Shown: piece after piece, positions 11,401-20,886 of the stretch
Numbering within the stretch: the first letter of the stretch is position 1
How the letters are laid out: every line of letters starts with the position of its first letter
NCBI GenBank assembly: GCA_019828595.1
Contig: JAHQRK010000076.1
Coordinates: forward strand, 1 to 38,771
Origin: Aphanomyces cochlioides
Lineage: Eukaryota; Oomycota; Saprolegniomycetes; Saprolegniales; Verrucalvaceae
Reading direction: 5' to 3'
DNA: 38,771 nt
The notes under the pieces: model-generated
What the model saw: only the letters and a program-made list of their open reading frames with translations
Database searches by the model: none
What the model was told of the DNA's origin: nothing
Program-made: the position numbers and the translations under genes

Positions 11401-14142
11401 GACAGATTTTAGCACGCAAATGGGTGATGCATTCAAAGCTGTAGAGGACAACGTGGTGGCAGTGTTCAATCATAAAACAACACTCGAAGACGTCAAGCAA
11501 AATCTCAAAGTTGTCATAACGATGGCAATATTTTTCATTTTATATGTCTGGCTTGGTGTATGGTCGACGCCTGGATAAAAGAGACACTATCAAGTAACTT
11601 TGGATCGAAGTAAATCGAATAACTCTTGAATTCTAGGGATAAAGAAGAGCGCCAACGACTAATGGAAGGAAAAAAGGTTGACGCAACCAAGCTATTTGAA
11701 GTGCCCAAAGCAGCGCATGCGAAAACAAGACTAGAAAAGCTCTACGCAACTCTCCATGGGTTTTGGGAAGGGTTGACGGGAGAACATCAACTCTTTTCTA
11801 TATTCTTCCAGTATAATCCTGACTTCACACGGTGCGTCTTGCGATGTTATAATCCATAAGCTTGTATAGGCCACAACGACTAATGATCATATTTACAACA
11901 ATGATGAGTACTATGCTCACTAACGCCGTTTTATACCGTCTTCGTCAACTTACGCCAAATATTGGCACTATTATTGTCAGTGGTCTGGTATCGAATATAA
12001 TTATGTTGCCTGTGACATTGGCTCTTGTTGTCCTTTTCAAGAAATCTGGCAAGAAATACGACTACTTAGTGCGCTACCAAATGGTAGATGGTGAGCAAGA
12101 AGTTGAATTTCAAGTGGACGCATATGGGAACCCAGTCGAATATACCAAATACGACTTGCTCCGCATGGATTTGCAGGCAGTTTTCAATACAATCCAACTC
12201 TCGCAATTCCATTATTGTCGCGACCTGCTTCAACACGATGGCATGAATTCAATGATCGGATCCTTGTCCCAATCATACTTCTTGATTCTCCACAATCATG
12301 AAGTCTACGATGCAGATTATCGTTTACCAAATATCGATAGCAGTCCAGTCGGACTGGAAGGACATGACCCGTTGAATACGGCTATTGTTCTCAAGCACTC
12401 CACGACGAAGAAAACATCACAAGAGGCACTTGCATTGCTGGTGAAAATGTGGGAAGACGTAGACTTGCTGGGAACATTGAGCAAGCTTGAACCAATACAT
12501 TTGTCACCTGAAACAGTTTCAAAACTAGCATTTGAAATTCACATGGCCGAGGAGCTTCTCAAATGTGAAGAAGGTCTTACGCTTGAGCCGATTGACTACG
12601 AGCGTGTCAGCATATTGTTGAACTATTGCCAAAAATTCCACGCTTGTGCGGAATGCTACGCACAAGGTTCTGCTGCCGTGCTTCGTCATGCACGCAAGGA
12701 AATTCAACGGGCGAAACAAGAGCTCGTTGCGACGAAGAAAATGCTCAAGACTCAACTCCGGTCGACGTCTCCTGATGAACCACCAAAACGAAACCCAATC
12801 CGCAAAATAAGCAGTCGAAAGTTGTCTACATCGGGTTCCCACGATACAATTTCAAAGAAAGTTGTCAAGGAGCAAGTGAAGGTAAGAGTTTTATCATCGC
12901 TGGGGATTTATTGGAATGTGTTAGGTTGCCGTCCACGAGCGAAAACATCATGTTAAACATGCCAAAACGATGCGAAAACAAGCGCAGCGTCAAATGAAGC
13001 AGCAGCAAAAAGAAGAGACGAAAAAGACCAAGGCTGAGATCAAGGAAGTTGTTCAGACTCTAAGGGTGTGGAGAAGTTCAAGAAGAAGTATATGCCTGGA
13101 GCAAGAAGTCAAGCAGGCCAAAGATGTCGCATAGCATGCCACTCCATACTCGACAAGTGTTTTTAAAAGAGCAGGAAAACTTAAGAAGGAATTGCGCATG
13201 ATGTCGCGAACTCCTGTACACAAACCAATTTTATTCGGAAAAAGCCACAGACAGTGCCGAAACCCATCTTTCCCAACTGGGTCAACTACGTCGTCTACGT
13301 CATGTGTGCCTCCATCGATGGCTTTGCCGCTTGGTTTGTCCTCCAGTTTTCGTTTACCGTTGGTGGCGATATTGGCGATGCGTTTATTAGCTCAATCCTC
13401 GTGGGTCTTTCGCGACATGGCTGATCAGCCAACCGATCTCCATTTTCTTCAAGATGGGCATCATGCCTGTCATTGCGACGTCTCTTTTGATTAACACCGG
13501 TATCTTCCAGTCGCTCAGTACTGAATCCTTTGCTCGGGGGCAACTGCAGCTGCAACTGTCGGCATGGCTGCTGTCGTGCGACGACGGGAGAGGAAAGCTG
13601 AAAATATTCCGCCTCAACTTTCTCCAGATATGAGTCAAAAGGTGCAACCGATTCTCGGCCCTTCGTCCGATCTCATCATGGGAGGTCAAGTAGGTTCTTT
13701 CATATACAGACCTGATGCGAACACGACGGAATATGACTGCCAATGCGGGCTGACTATTCCCAAGGCAGAGAAAGACAAGCATCTCGAGTCGGAATGCTCG
13801 CATCGCCTCGTGCAATGCCGAGCCGGTTGTGGCATTTTCCTCCAAGCCCGTGCTTGTGAAAGCCACGAAAAGAGTCGCTGTCGCCTTATTATGTGTACTT
13901 GTGGCAAAATGCTTCCGAAACAAAACCTTCGAAAGCATCAGCAGTTTGAATGCAAGCTCCAACTTGTCGTCTGCCGATTTGGATGCGGCAAAACCCTCAC
14001 CCGAACGACGAAAGACCGTCATGAGCATGCTGAGTGTGCTTTACGGCCGACGGAATGTCCCCATTGCAATATTATCTGTTCCGCACGAGAAATTCAAACG
14101 CATGTGTGTCAGCCAACGATGGTGACGGGTCTCTCTCGCTAA
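2423..14142 (+). CDS. Polycystin-1/REJ-like membrane receptor with GPS site and C-terminal TRAF-type zinc fingers (frames broken)
   Basis: This is a very large surface protein of several thousand residues. Order seen: signal peptide (LVLAILLFTLVAS), N-glycosylation-rich repeat modules (to about 5300), Calx-beta-like modules (7240-7930), a REJ-like region (8355-9950, containing the GWxD-like CDNWVDEDLPL), an EGF-like cysteine cluster (10160-10290), GPS (to 11412), TM1 (11505-11560), the polycystin signature FTRPQRL near 11825-11885, further TMs (11880-12045 and 13270-13520) and zinc fingers (13690-14120). A PLAT domain appears absent. Introns: 5742-5796, 7808-7850, 8315-8354, 9376-9417, 9562-9605, 11046-11091, 11274-11320, 11594-11636, 11832-11869, 12882-12924. 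The frame is broken at 3461 (stop), about 4428, 5327, 9115, 9947, 11555, 13068, 13410 and 13537, and a divergent stretch lies at 13090-13235. In animals such proteins are GPS-cleaved cell-surface sensors; the role here is unknown. Family call strong, integrity uncertain. Confidence 0.8.
3040..5300 (+). repeat. Internal tandem array of two related module types (A-A-B-A-B) in the polycystin-like ectodomain
   Basis: Five modules of about 400-430 bases share the core NTSVPFNTTALIRLNNISL. Type A (about 3040-3463, 3490-3920, 4435-4830) continues with Q-V/L-VEVRV, YWPV-L and TW/RTLPGK. Type B (about 3960-4400, 4865-5300) continues with VITxSNAFNFVAP and NWMYRV. The nucleotide sequence is visibly conserved between modules, so the array grew by duplication of A and of an A-B pair. 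A more divergent ancestor module precedes it at about 2640-3030. Confidence 0.85.
10160..10290 (+). other. EGF-like cysteine cluster between the REJ region and the GPS stalk
   Basis: A C-x-GHGSC start, then six or more cysteines and a closing W-x-D-x-DC within about 45 residues, fit an EGF-like fold. It is preceded by a proline/threonine-rich linker (10050-10150). It lies in the same open frame as the stalk leading to the GPS region. Confidence 0.6.
11112..11412 (+). other. GPS (GPCR proteolysis site) region of the polycystin-like protein
   Basis: After removal of the 47-base intron 11274-11320 the frame reads RYWD, then W-SSEGC, and ends in CNCTHLTDFS, the hallmark cysteine/tryptophan spacing and HLT-DF ending of GPS domains. 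In GPS proteins self-cleavage occurs between His-Leu and Ser/Thr, so HL-T is compatible with cleavage. A membrane helix (MAIFFILYVWLGV) follows about 40 residues later, the usual position. Confidence 0.85.
13564..14142 (+). other. TRAF-type zinc-finger tail (open frame)
   Basis: This frame of 192 codons carries repeated C-x(2-4)-C...H...C/H units: CRAGCGIFLQ with SHEKSRC, CTCGKMLPKQ with HQQFEC, CRFGCGKTLT with HEHAEC, and CPHCNIICSA with HVC. This is the spacing of TRAF-type fingers. It is preceded by the last membrane segments, so the fingers should be cytoplasmic. The frame ends at 14142 with TAA. It is in the frame expected for the polycystin C-terminus after the one-base differences at about 13410 and 13537. 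Confidence 0.8.
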
Positions 14143-15190
14143 ATCGAGAGGATGAAACTACAAGTAGCACAAGGCTGAAGCGATGCAACATGGTCTGAGA
14201 AGCACATAAAAACCGCCAACGAACAACGCTCTAACGACAAGTTTACGTAAGACGCGCTCTTGTCCACACGAGGGACGCTGAGATGGCTCCGAACGTCGAC
14301 TCTGTCCAAGCTAGGGCAGGGCACCCATCGCTGTATATGTACATTAAATATGTGTAATTGTTCGAATGTTATCGTGGTGTTGAAATATAACATGTCCCCC
14401 CAAATTATTGAATTGACAGTTCGCAATGCCTCCTGCAGTCCATCTTTAATTCAAGTACATGCATCTCAAGCTGGGATTCTTTACTGAATTGATGTAAAAA
14501 CTAAGTGGCATTGGGATGAACAACATTTCGGTGAAATCTTATGCATGGTCGAGCAAGACAAACTGCAGGAGTTAAAATTCGCTCGATTATAAATAAGGCA
14601 TACTGATGAAAAACGATGGACGACGGACCTCACATGAAGAGAAATGGGTCCATGGGGTTGGTTTTTCAAGTGTCGTGGAGACGCCATTTGCACCGTTAAA
14701 TATCAATACTCAATAGTGTCTCCATAATTTGTAAGGACTGCTCATCTTTCGCTGCTTCATGTGGCTCAGAAGTCTTAGACGAAATGCTCTGGATGAAATG
14801 TGCCTCGTCCAAAAATTCATTCTGCAACGTGTATAAAATGATTGGCATGATATAATTCATACGTGAGACGTTCCCACACGCTTATCGAGCGAGTTTGGGT
14901 AGAATATCATGTCTGTGGTTATTGCGCCCAATTTCAAGTACAGACATCTTGATTCGACGGCTTTGGATGTATGCTTCTCCTGGCTCGGCACCGCGTCGAC
15001 ATATTTGCTGAGTGCGAACAGAAAACTTGGAATTGAGGTATGTGTGGGTTGCACCCAAATTCATTTCCAAATGTGTTCACAAAATGCAAAAATGTGTGTT
15101 TGGAGTTGTGCTGAGTGTCAAAATTCATATACCAAGAACTGGGAAACATCATACGCACAAAAATAGATAATCAAGAGCGTAAAGAACGCC
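14143..15190. other. Intergenic spacer between polycystin tail and CRN copy B
   Basis: No gene is seen. About 14150-14590 is the 3' flank of the zinc-finger gene, conserved at 23580-24120. From 14590 on it is a copy of a dispersed repeat listed separately. Both neighbouring genes end into this spacer (convergent), so it should hold both polyadenylation regions. Confidence 0.7.
14590..15190 (+). repeat. Dispersed repeat, copy 1, at the 3' side of CRN B
   Basis: It shares an ACGGACCTCACATGAA start, a TTTGCACCGTTAAATATCAA centre and a GCTTATCGAGCGAGTTTGGG block with 25697-26250. Its first 200 bases reappear inverted at 28840-29050. Stops in all frames argue against a current gene, although a short protein (CTVKY-x-IYDVL) is partly open in the other two copies, so it may be the remnant of a coding mobile element. 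Confidence 0.7.
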
Positions 15191-17134
15191 TTACAATCTA
15201 CTGTTAAAAGCAAGAATACGAACTCGCTCAAGTACTTTTTGGGGGGCCCATCTTGAATCATACTTTTCCAATACGTTGGCGTCCACAACTTGGCTTATCT
15301 TGAACTCTTCCAACTTTTCTGGCTTGACAACGAAATAGATCTCGACTGTCATTTCCTTCTTCATGCCAGCAGCTACAAGCTTCGACAGCACTGTATCAAA
15401 AAATTCCAGCATGAGATCGTGCTTGGCTGCTATCGTCAATTGGATGAAGATAACTTTTGTGGCCACCATGTCAAAATACAAAGCATCATAACCGCCTTGG
15501 TTCCACTTGACGGGTTTCAGCCACTTTTTATCAGCACAAATGTGATGCTCCTCTCCTTCACCTGTCGTCTTGAAGTTCTTCGTTGGGTCAAAAATATAGA
15601 CATCAGTCATGGGTAGTTGAACCTTTTCTGAATTTACGTCAATGAGTTCGACTTTCTCTTGCTTTACTGATGCCAAAAACAGCCATTCATACAAATAGCC
15701 ATGCATTGGAGGGGTTTTTGCCGCACCAAGATTGTTTGCTAATTCAACAATAGTGTCCTTACCCGACGCATTCACAAAGCAACTGAGAGCATATTCACTC
15801 ACGGCATACCGTTCACGGTTCTTGTCCAATCCATAGAGTCTGTTGATTTCATTCTTGTGATACATACCGACGCAATACTTCACTAGGTCAGCCTTGTTCG
15901 GTGTCGATTCAACAGCTTCTTCGATCCGCAATATGACTTCGCCTGTTGAGAGCTGAAACATATATCGACATGAGCCACCAGCGTAGTAAAACTTTTTGTC
16001 GATCATGCCGTCCAAATAATCATCACCAGTTAAACTTGTTTCTTCATTCACGTCGGAGGGAGGGGTTGCTTCCAGATTGACCTTTACCGAATTAAAAAAT
16101 TCTTGATCTTTGACGGCAGTTCGGTATTCGTCTCGAGTCCACGAATACATGAAGAAAAACTCAATACCAGCGCGATTGTCGTCGTCTGGATTTCTCTTTC
16201 CCAAGAGTTGACATGGAGGAGCAAATCACGAATCGATTATGTTCTTGACGTCCAAGTCGTTTTTCAATCAAGCAGTATACTTTTTCATGTCCTTGGATGT
16301 TGTTAAATCCGTCCAGACAAACAAAAAGTTTTTGGCCATCAGGATAGTCAGGAAACTCAAATTCTGTAGGCTCGAAGAGCCAAGACTGATTCGTCCCCAT
16401 ATCCCAAAAAGTGGAACAACCCCTTCTGCACAAATGGATCCAAATTACACGCCATTCTTCACGATCCAAAGACGCCACATAACTCAGCGTGCACATGGAT
16501 TTTCCTGTGCCAGGGGGTCCAAGAATGTAGCCTTTCTTCTTCTCTGCAATCACTCGATCGCTCAAAAACTGCCATAGTTCTTTGACTTGAGCGCGGGATA
16601 CAGAAAGGTGTCTCTTTCCTGTCCAATATATGACCACTTCAACAATGCACGTGGTATCATGACATATCTTCCGCTGATGTCAATTTGCGGAACCTGTGGT
16701 ACTGGTTCCGGGGGAAGCACTGGTGCTGGTACAAGGAGAATTTCTGATACTTGAACAGCATCGACGTCCACACGTTGCTTCTTGTGAGGATATTCCAAAA
16801 ATGATTTAGTGGGAACAACCACCAAGAGAGCCTCATCTTCATTCAAGCCATATTGGGTCATTTCTTCGGACTCACCGTCTTCGTTTGATTCAGTTCTTTT
16901 CTTTTTTAGCAGTCCTTCAGACGATTTGAGAGAAACGGGATTCATCTTTGACTTCTTGACAACGAGATCTGTTGGTTCGACTCCATTCAAGTGAGTCTTC
17001 TCATATTTCTTTTGAACAACATGCCTAAAGTCGTCGATATCATTGCTACGGTCCATCGTAACTTTGGTCGCCGCCGACAGCTCCGTATTGCTAGCATCAA
17101 CTAGGACACACCAGACGCGGAGCTCATTTGTCAT
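15191..17134 (-). CDS. Crinkler (CRN)-like effector, P-loop NTPase plus nuclease-like C-terminus, copy B (two frame breaks)
   Basis: Start at 17134-17132 because the conserved upstream motif and the CTGAAG-ATG context are shared with the other copies. The product is about 645 residues: a ubiquitin-like header ending LLVVVP (about 100 residues), a KKQRVD linker, a Pro/Val-rich hinge, an NTPase with Walker A GPRTGKS-like (GPPGTGKS in copy C; frame GPPGTGKSMC here) and Walker B LFVCLDG, and a C-terminal stretch with GGYDAL and FIQLT, resembling a restriction-endonuclease fold with Q-x-T in place of E-x-K. CRNs are secreted into host cells and many disturb the nucleus; that role is family knowledge. 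No classical signal peptide or LxLFLAK motif is evident. The frame breaks at the G run 16595-16597 and the T run 16197-16199 where copy C stays open, suggesting base-call errors. The neighbour on the 3' side is the convergent polycystin tail. Confidence 0.8.
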
Positions 17135-17141
17135 CTTCAGG

Positions 17142-17165
17142 ATTTGCGCGCGAAAGAATTTATGA
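17142..17165 (-). promoter_or_regulatory. Conserved motif upstream of CRN B start
   Basis: On the minus strand AATTCTTTCGCGCGCAAAT ends eight bases before the ATG at 17134. It is the most divergent of the four copies, but the TTTCGCGCGCAA core is intact. Confidence 0.5.
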
Positions 17166-17547
17166 CCTGTCTTGTCGCAATTATGCCTTTTGAAGATGAT
17201 ATATCATCTTTCAAAGGATATTCAACTGAACAGTGGAATAGCGGGAACACAAAGGTTTTGATTGGTCAAAACAAGCCGGATCCGGATACCATGGTCATCT
17301 GGTTGGATTGATGATGTCAAATAGCTTCAGCTCAGGGCTGTATGAGGATAATCTCTGATCCACGAAAAATTAAGCCTCAAAGTGCCTCCAAAAGATATGT
17401 AGCAGTCATCGACTAGCTATACTAGATGTTTGTACATTTGATGTGAAACACAGATCTGACAGATCGACTCATGTTCCGTCGATCTCTTCAATAATTAATA
17501 TTCAACGCATAAGATTTGAGGTGTAACGTGACACATAGCCAATCGAA

Positions 17548-17691
17548 TCAAGCAAAGTACGTGTCACCTTCAGCGAGGATCTTGGTCATTTCTTCATGGT
17601 CGTGGGCTTCAAGACAAGTTAAGGATTCCTCCATCTTTGGGGTCTGATTGGCATCAACCAGGATATACCAGACGCAGAGCTCACTTGCCAT
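17548..17691 (-). pseudogene. Orphan CRN header start, open for 47 codons
   Basis: The minus strand begins with MASELCVWYILVDAN, the same header start as CRN C (28164), keeps its identity through K-MEES, then diverges into an acidic tail and stops at 17550-17548. Its upstream flank (17700-17778) also matches the flank of CRN C. It looks like the stump of the original C-type header left behind when copy 1 acquired the B-type header now starting at 17134. Whether it is transcribed is unknown; it still carries the upstream motif, with one change in the GCGCG core. Confidence 0.6.
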
Positions 17692-17699
17692 CTTCAGAA

Positions 17700-17724
17700 G
17701 TTGCGCACGAAAAGATAATTCTGC
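17700..17724 (-). promoter_or_regulatory. Conserved CRN upstream motif before the orphan header
   Basis: On the minus strand AATTATCTTTTCGTGCGCAA precedes the ATG at 17691 at the same spacing as in CRN C. It differs by a C-to-T change inside the GCGCG core. Confidence 0.45.
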
Positions 17725-17878
17725 CCTTTCTCTCTTTCGCTGTTCTGCTTGTTAAAATTGATATAATATTTTTCACGATGGCTCGTTATTGCGCTGGAGG
17801 GTGCAGTATGTGCCTATTTTTGCTGGCAAACAAAAAACATCCATTTATTGCTTTTAATGCAACACAAACACAATCGAA

Positions 17879-18433
17879 CTATCCCATTGAATGGAGTAGT
17901 ACATCGGCTTTTTGGCCATTTCCAATTTGAGCATTGAATTCCAGCATCAATATCTCTTTGATGCACGAGCTTCCAGAAACCACATCGAAGCGAGACTTCT
18001 GGGGATAACTGGGCGTGGTAAATCAATAAACTGCGTACTTACTGGAGCTGACCCAAAGCTTCCCTGAAGCTCATCCATGGCTGTTGCAAATGCATTGGCC
18101 TTGGCCCACGCCTTTGCACACGGCTTATCTACCAGTTCTTTTTGAAATGATTCCCATATACCCACGAGAGCTGGTGGCCACTCATACGTCAAGACAAGAG
18201 TACTAGGATCTTCTGCAGTCACTTCCAAGGAACCAGACTGGATTCCCCACATCAATGTCAGTGCAACACCAACAAACCATTCGTGTGTAGAGCTGTCCAT
18301 ATTGGAGACAACGAGATATCCAGGGTTGCGCAGAGGTGTTCTCACTCGTGCTCATTGCAAGCTGTGGATTCAAAGTTGGTGCAGATGTCATTCCAAGCTG
18401 CGGAATATCGCAGTCATTCCCGTCGGATTCCAC
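17879..18433 (-). CDS. Small hypothetical protein, one intron, one frame break
   Basis: No family is recognised. An open minus-strand frame (ATG at 18433) is followed after about 30 codons by a one-base shift near 18345 into a second frame that reads through ALTLMWG and WPPALVGIWESF. A clean 44-base intron (17999-18042, GTAAGT...CAG) joins it to a last exon ending at TAG 17881-17879 (LEFNAQIGNGQK near the end). The intron size and consensus fit the other genes here and are the main reason to believe the gene. About 180 residues, no membrane helix or signal peptide. It sits just outside the left duplication block. More N-terminal exons may exist up to about 18729 (a frame starting MSDNSPFSII), but I could not join them cleanly. 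Confidence 0.45.
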
Positions 18434-19413
18434 GATTGCTCGGGCTGTTTAGCTCGTTTTGTTGAAAGACGTAAATCTAGAAAACAAGATTAACAGAGTA
18501 TTCATGCAGCCGACGAACTGTTTGACATTTTGGTGTTGCGTAAATGCAAAGCAAAGACTTGATTGTTGTAGTGTTTGCAGGAGCTAGGGCTCGTGCTTCT
18601 TGTGGTTCAGTAGATCCTTTGATCTTTCCCTTCTTCAACAAGGGACTGGAGTACTCTCTGGGCTTCGCAGTCGGCTGTCCAGCGTGCGGCCATTCGTCGA
18701 ATGATTGAAAATGGCGAATTGTCCGACATTTTACGGATACTTTGTGCATTCTCGCGCCTTTTTCTGTTGACCCTCCATTTACAATATTTCGATTTTATTT
18801 TAAATCTTTACATAGAATTATTTAAATTTGTGTCGACGACGTAGTTATTTTAACTATAATATATGACGAAAAGTTGTCGAATTTTTCCAACATAGATGAC
18901 TAGAAGTTCCACGTAGCTCGACTTGTGCTCGTTTGAGGTCGGATATCTTGGCTCCAGCAAAGTTTCTTCTCAAGATATTGAATACTAAGGTTACTGAGGT
19001 TGTATTTTTCAACTGAGAAGGAAAGCAACGTCTATATCTCTCTGGTTCGCGAGACATTTACCCGTCAAGTACGTTATATTCTCCATTTCGTCGACTTTTG
19101 AGATCCAACCACACATACTACAGTTCATTCTGCTTGTCGATAATCATGGCATTATAAAGACAAACTGTGCGTCTATACCCTGGTGAATTTTCGTGAGATG
19201 AAACATCACCGACGTCCCGCAGCTTCGTCTCAAAGTCATGTACTTTCTGCGCTAGTCAACAAAATTTGTCAAAATATATGACAAAAAGAGCAAATTTTGA
19301 CTAAAATTTATGACAGTTTTATATTATTTTGTTGAATAATAAAATAAGTGTGATGCAAATTTTATATACAATCCTCCTGAGTCAACATGATGAACTGGAG
19401 CTGATTGGATCAT
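18434..19413. other. Spacer, AT-rich to the right, no firm gene
   Basis: 18480-18730 (-) holds short frames that may be upstream exons of the small gene to the left: an ATG at 18729 and a possible 42-base GTTCGT...TTTTCTAG intron near 18467-18512. From 18780 to 19380 the DNA is AT-rich with small inverted repeats (for example TTTGTCA...TGACAAA near 19267). It may be the left flank of the transposon whose transposase starts at 19414; I found no convincing terminal inverted repeat. Confidence 0.4.
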
Positions 19414-20768
19414 ATGAGTGAAATCGATGAACTTGAAGAAGAAATACACGACTCGGCCATGAGTATGCTCCGTCGAAATCAGAACAACCCGAATCTAACG
19501 GGCTGTCCCCGCCGTTTTTCGGTCTCTGTTCGGAGTTGATCAGCATATTGTCACACTGCTATGGATCGAAGATGATCATCGCCCAACTCAAACAGCCCCA
19601 TCACATCTCTTGTGGACCCTTATGTTTCTCAAGGTCTACGCAACTGAAACAGTACACTCAGCAATAGCTGGTACCGATGAAAAGACCTTTCGGAAATGGG
19701 TATGGATGTGGATAGATCATATTGCTCATTTCAATACAGTAAGTCCAATATCCACAGTTAACATCTCATACGTTCTACCGTATTTCGGGTGCTGCTGTAA
19801 CTACAAAAATGTCGCCAACTTGAAGCAAAAATGGTTACAGGTCAAACCAAAAGTCTGAATCGCTGCCGACATCAGCTAGTATTATCATTGGCAGAAATAC
19901 ATAGAAATATACATGAAAATTGGTGACGAATGTGCACTCTTCATTCATCCTTTGGCCATGCCCCCGAGGAGAGCCAAGACTCAAGGATCACGATGCGGTA
20001 TGGCTTGTACGTGATCTCGTTCCTTCACCGCTTGCAACTCCAACAATATCGACAACCTTAAGCTCCATCGTCAATCGCATAGTCACAATATATTTCTAGG
20101 ATTTTTAGTGGTCGAGTTTTGACCAGTCATGTCCATTTTGGTTACAGGTCAAACCAAAATCGATAAATGGTTCATGTATGAAGTTTCGGCTCCGAATGGT
20201 TTCAGGCCAAACCGAGAAAAATGTAGTTACAGCAGCACCCGAAATACGGTAGATAGTGTGGGAACATCGTCTCATGAACGCTTGTCAGGGCGACTTTGTG
20301 TCCCTTGATGGGGTAGATTTTAGGATCAATGAGTCCCAGCCATTCGACAGGATGTGGTATTCGCACAAGTTTCGAGGCGCTGGACTGCGGTATGAGGTTG
20401 CATTGTGCATTCGGACTGGTTACATTGTTTGGGTGAATGGTGGCGTTCCCTGCGGTAGTTGGCCCGACATTACGCTTGCTCGCAGTGCTTTTGTGTATGC
20501 ACTTTCACGAAATGAAAAGGCTTTAGCAGATCGTGGCTACTCTGGTGACGATAGATTTATCACGCCCAACTCACAGCGTGGTACGACTCAACGGCAAAAG
20601 CAAATTATGTCTCGCCACGAAACGGTAAATGCTCGATTGAAGCAATTTGGTGTCCTTGCCCAAGTCTTTCGACATCGTCTTGATTTGCACCCGTTATGCT
20701 TTCATTCTGTGGCCAACATTGTCCAAATTACACTTGAAAATGGTTCCCACTTTTCAGCGTTTAAGTAA
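19414..20768 (+). CDS. DDE superfamily transposase (DDE_Tnp4 / IS5-Harbinger-like), one MITE-enlarged intron, N-terminal frame break
   Basis: It catalyses DNA cut-and-paste transposition. Exon 1 starts at ATG 19414 (MSEIDELEEEIHDSAM), shifts frame by one base near the CCCC run at about 19505, then reads HLLWTLMFLKVY and DEKTFRKWVWMWI, typical of this family's N-terminus. Exon 2 (20253-20768) has the catalytic triad: D in SLDGVDFRI, D in ALADRGYSGD and E in SRHETVNARLKQFGVL, with GGVPCGSWPDI between. The intron 19739-20252 is in phase 0 and contains a 473-base MITE; without it the intron would be about 40 bases. Exons rejoin as HFNT-IVWEHR. No helix-turn-helix partner gene or element ends were found, so autonomy is uncertain. 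Confidence 0.8.
19777..20249. mobile_element. MITE with 28-bp perfect terminal inverted repeats and TA target duplication
   Basis: Left end 19777-19804 begins CCGTATTTCGGGTGCTGCTG; right end 20222-20249 is its exact reverse complement. TA flanks both sides (19775-19776, 20250-20251), as for Tc1/mariner-mobilised elements. Inside, a GGTTACAGGTCAAACC unit occurs at 19832 and 20140, with a variant at 20198. There is no coding capacity. It sits in the intron of the transposase gene. Confidence 0.9.
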
Positions 20769-20886
20769 TTGAGTCCTTTATGATAACCCATATATAGACT
20801 TCAATATGCATTGAAGACAGTCCCCAGAATGCTATTTCCCGCAGCCTCCTGTCCATGACCAAAAATATCATGTCAAACATGCGAAA

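Larger units (their letters stand above)
12931..17778. repeat. Segmental duplication, copy 1
   Basis: This block contains the polycystin tail, its 3' flank, a dispersed repeat, a convergent CRN gene and that gene's 5' flank. It matches 20851-28256 in the same order and orientation. It differs by several insertions in copy 2, a divergent stretch at 13090-13235 and a different CRN header region here (16780 to about 17620). Copy 1 is probably the source for the polycystin part, because only here is it joined to the rest of that gene. Confidence 0.85.

Noticed and set aside
13387..14028. Long minus-strand frames here and at 21214-21852
   Set aside because: Both are antisense shadows of the zinc-finger exon. 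Their mutual similarity only reflects the duplication.
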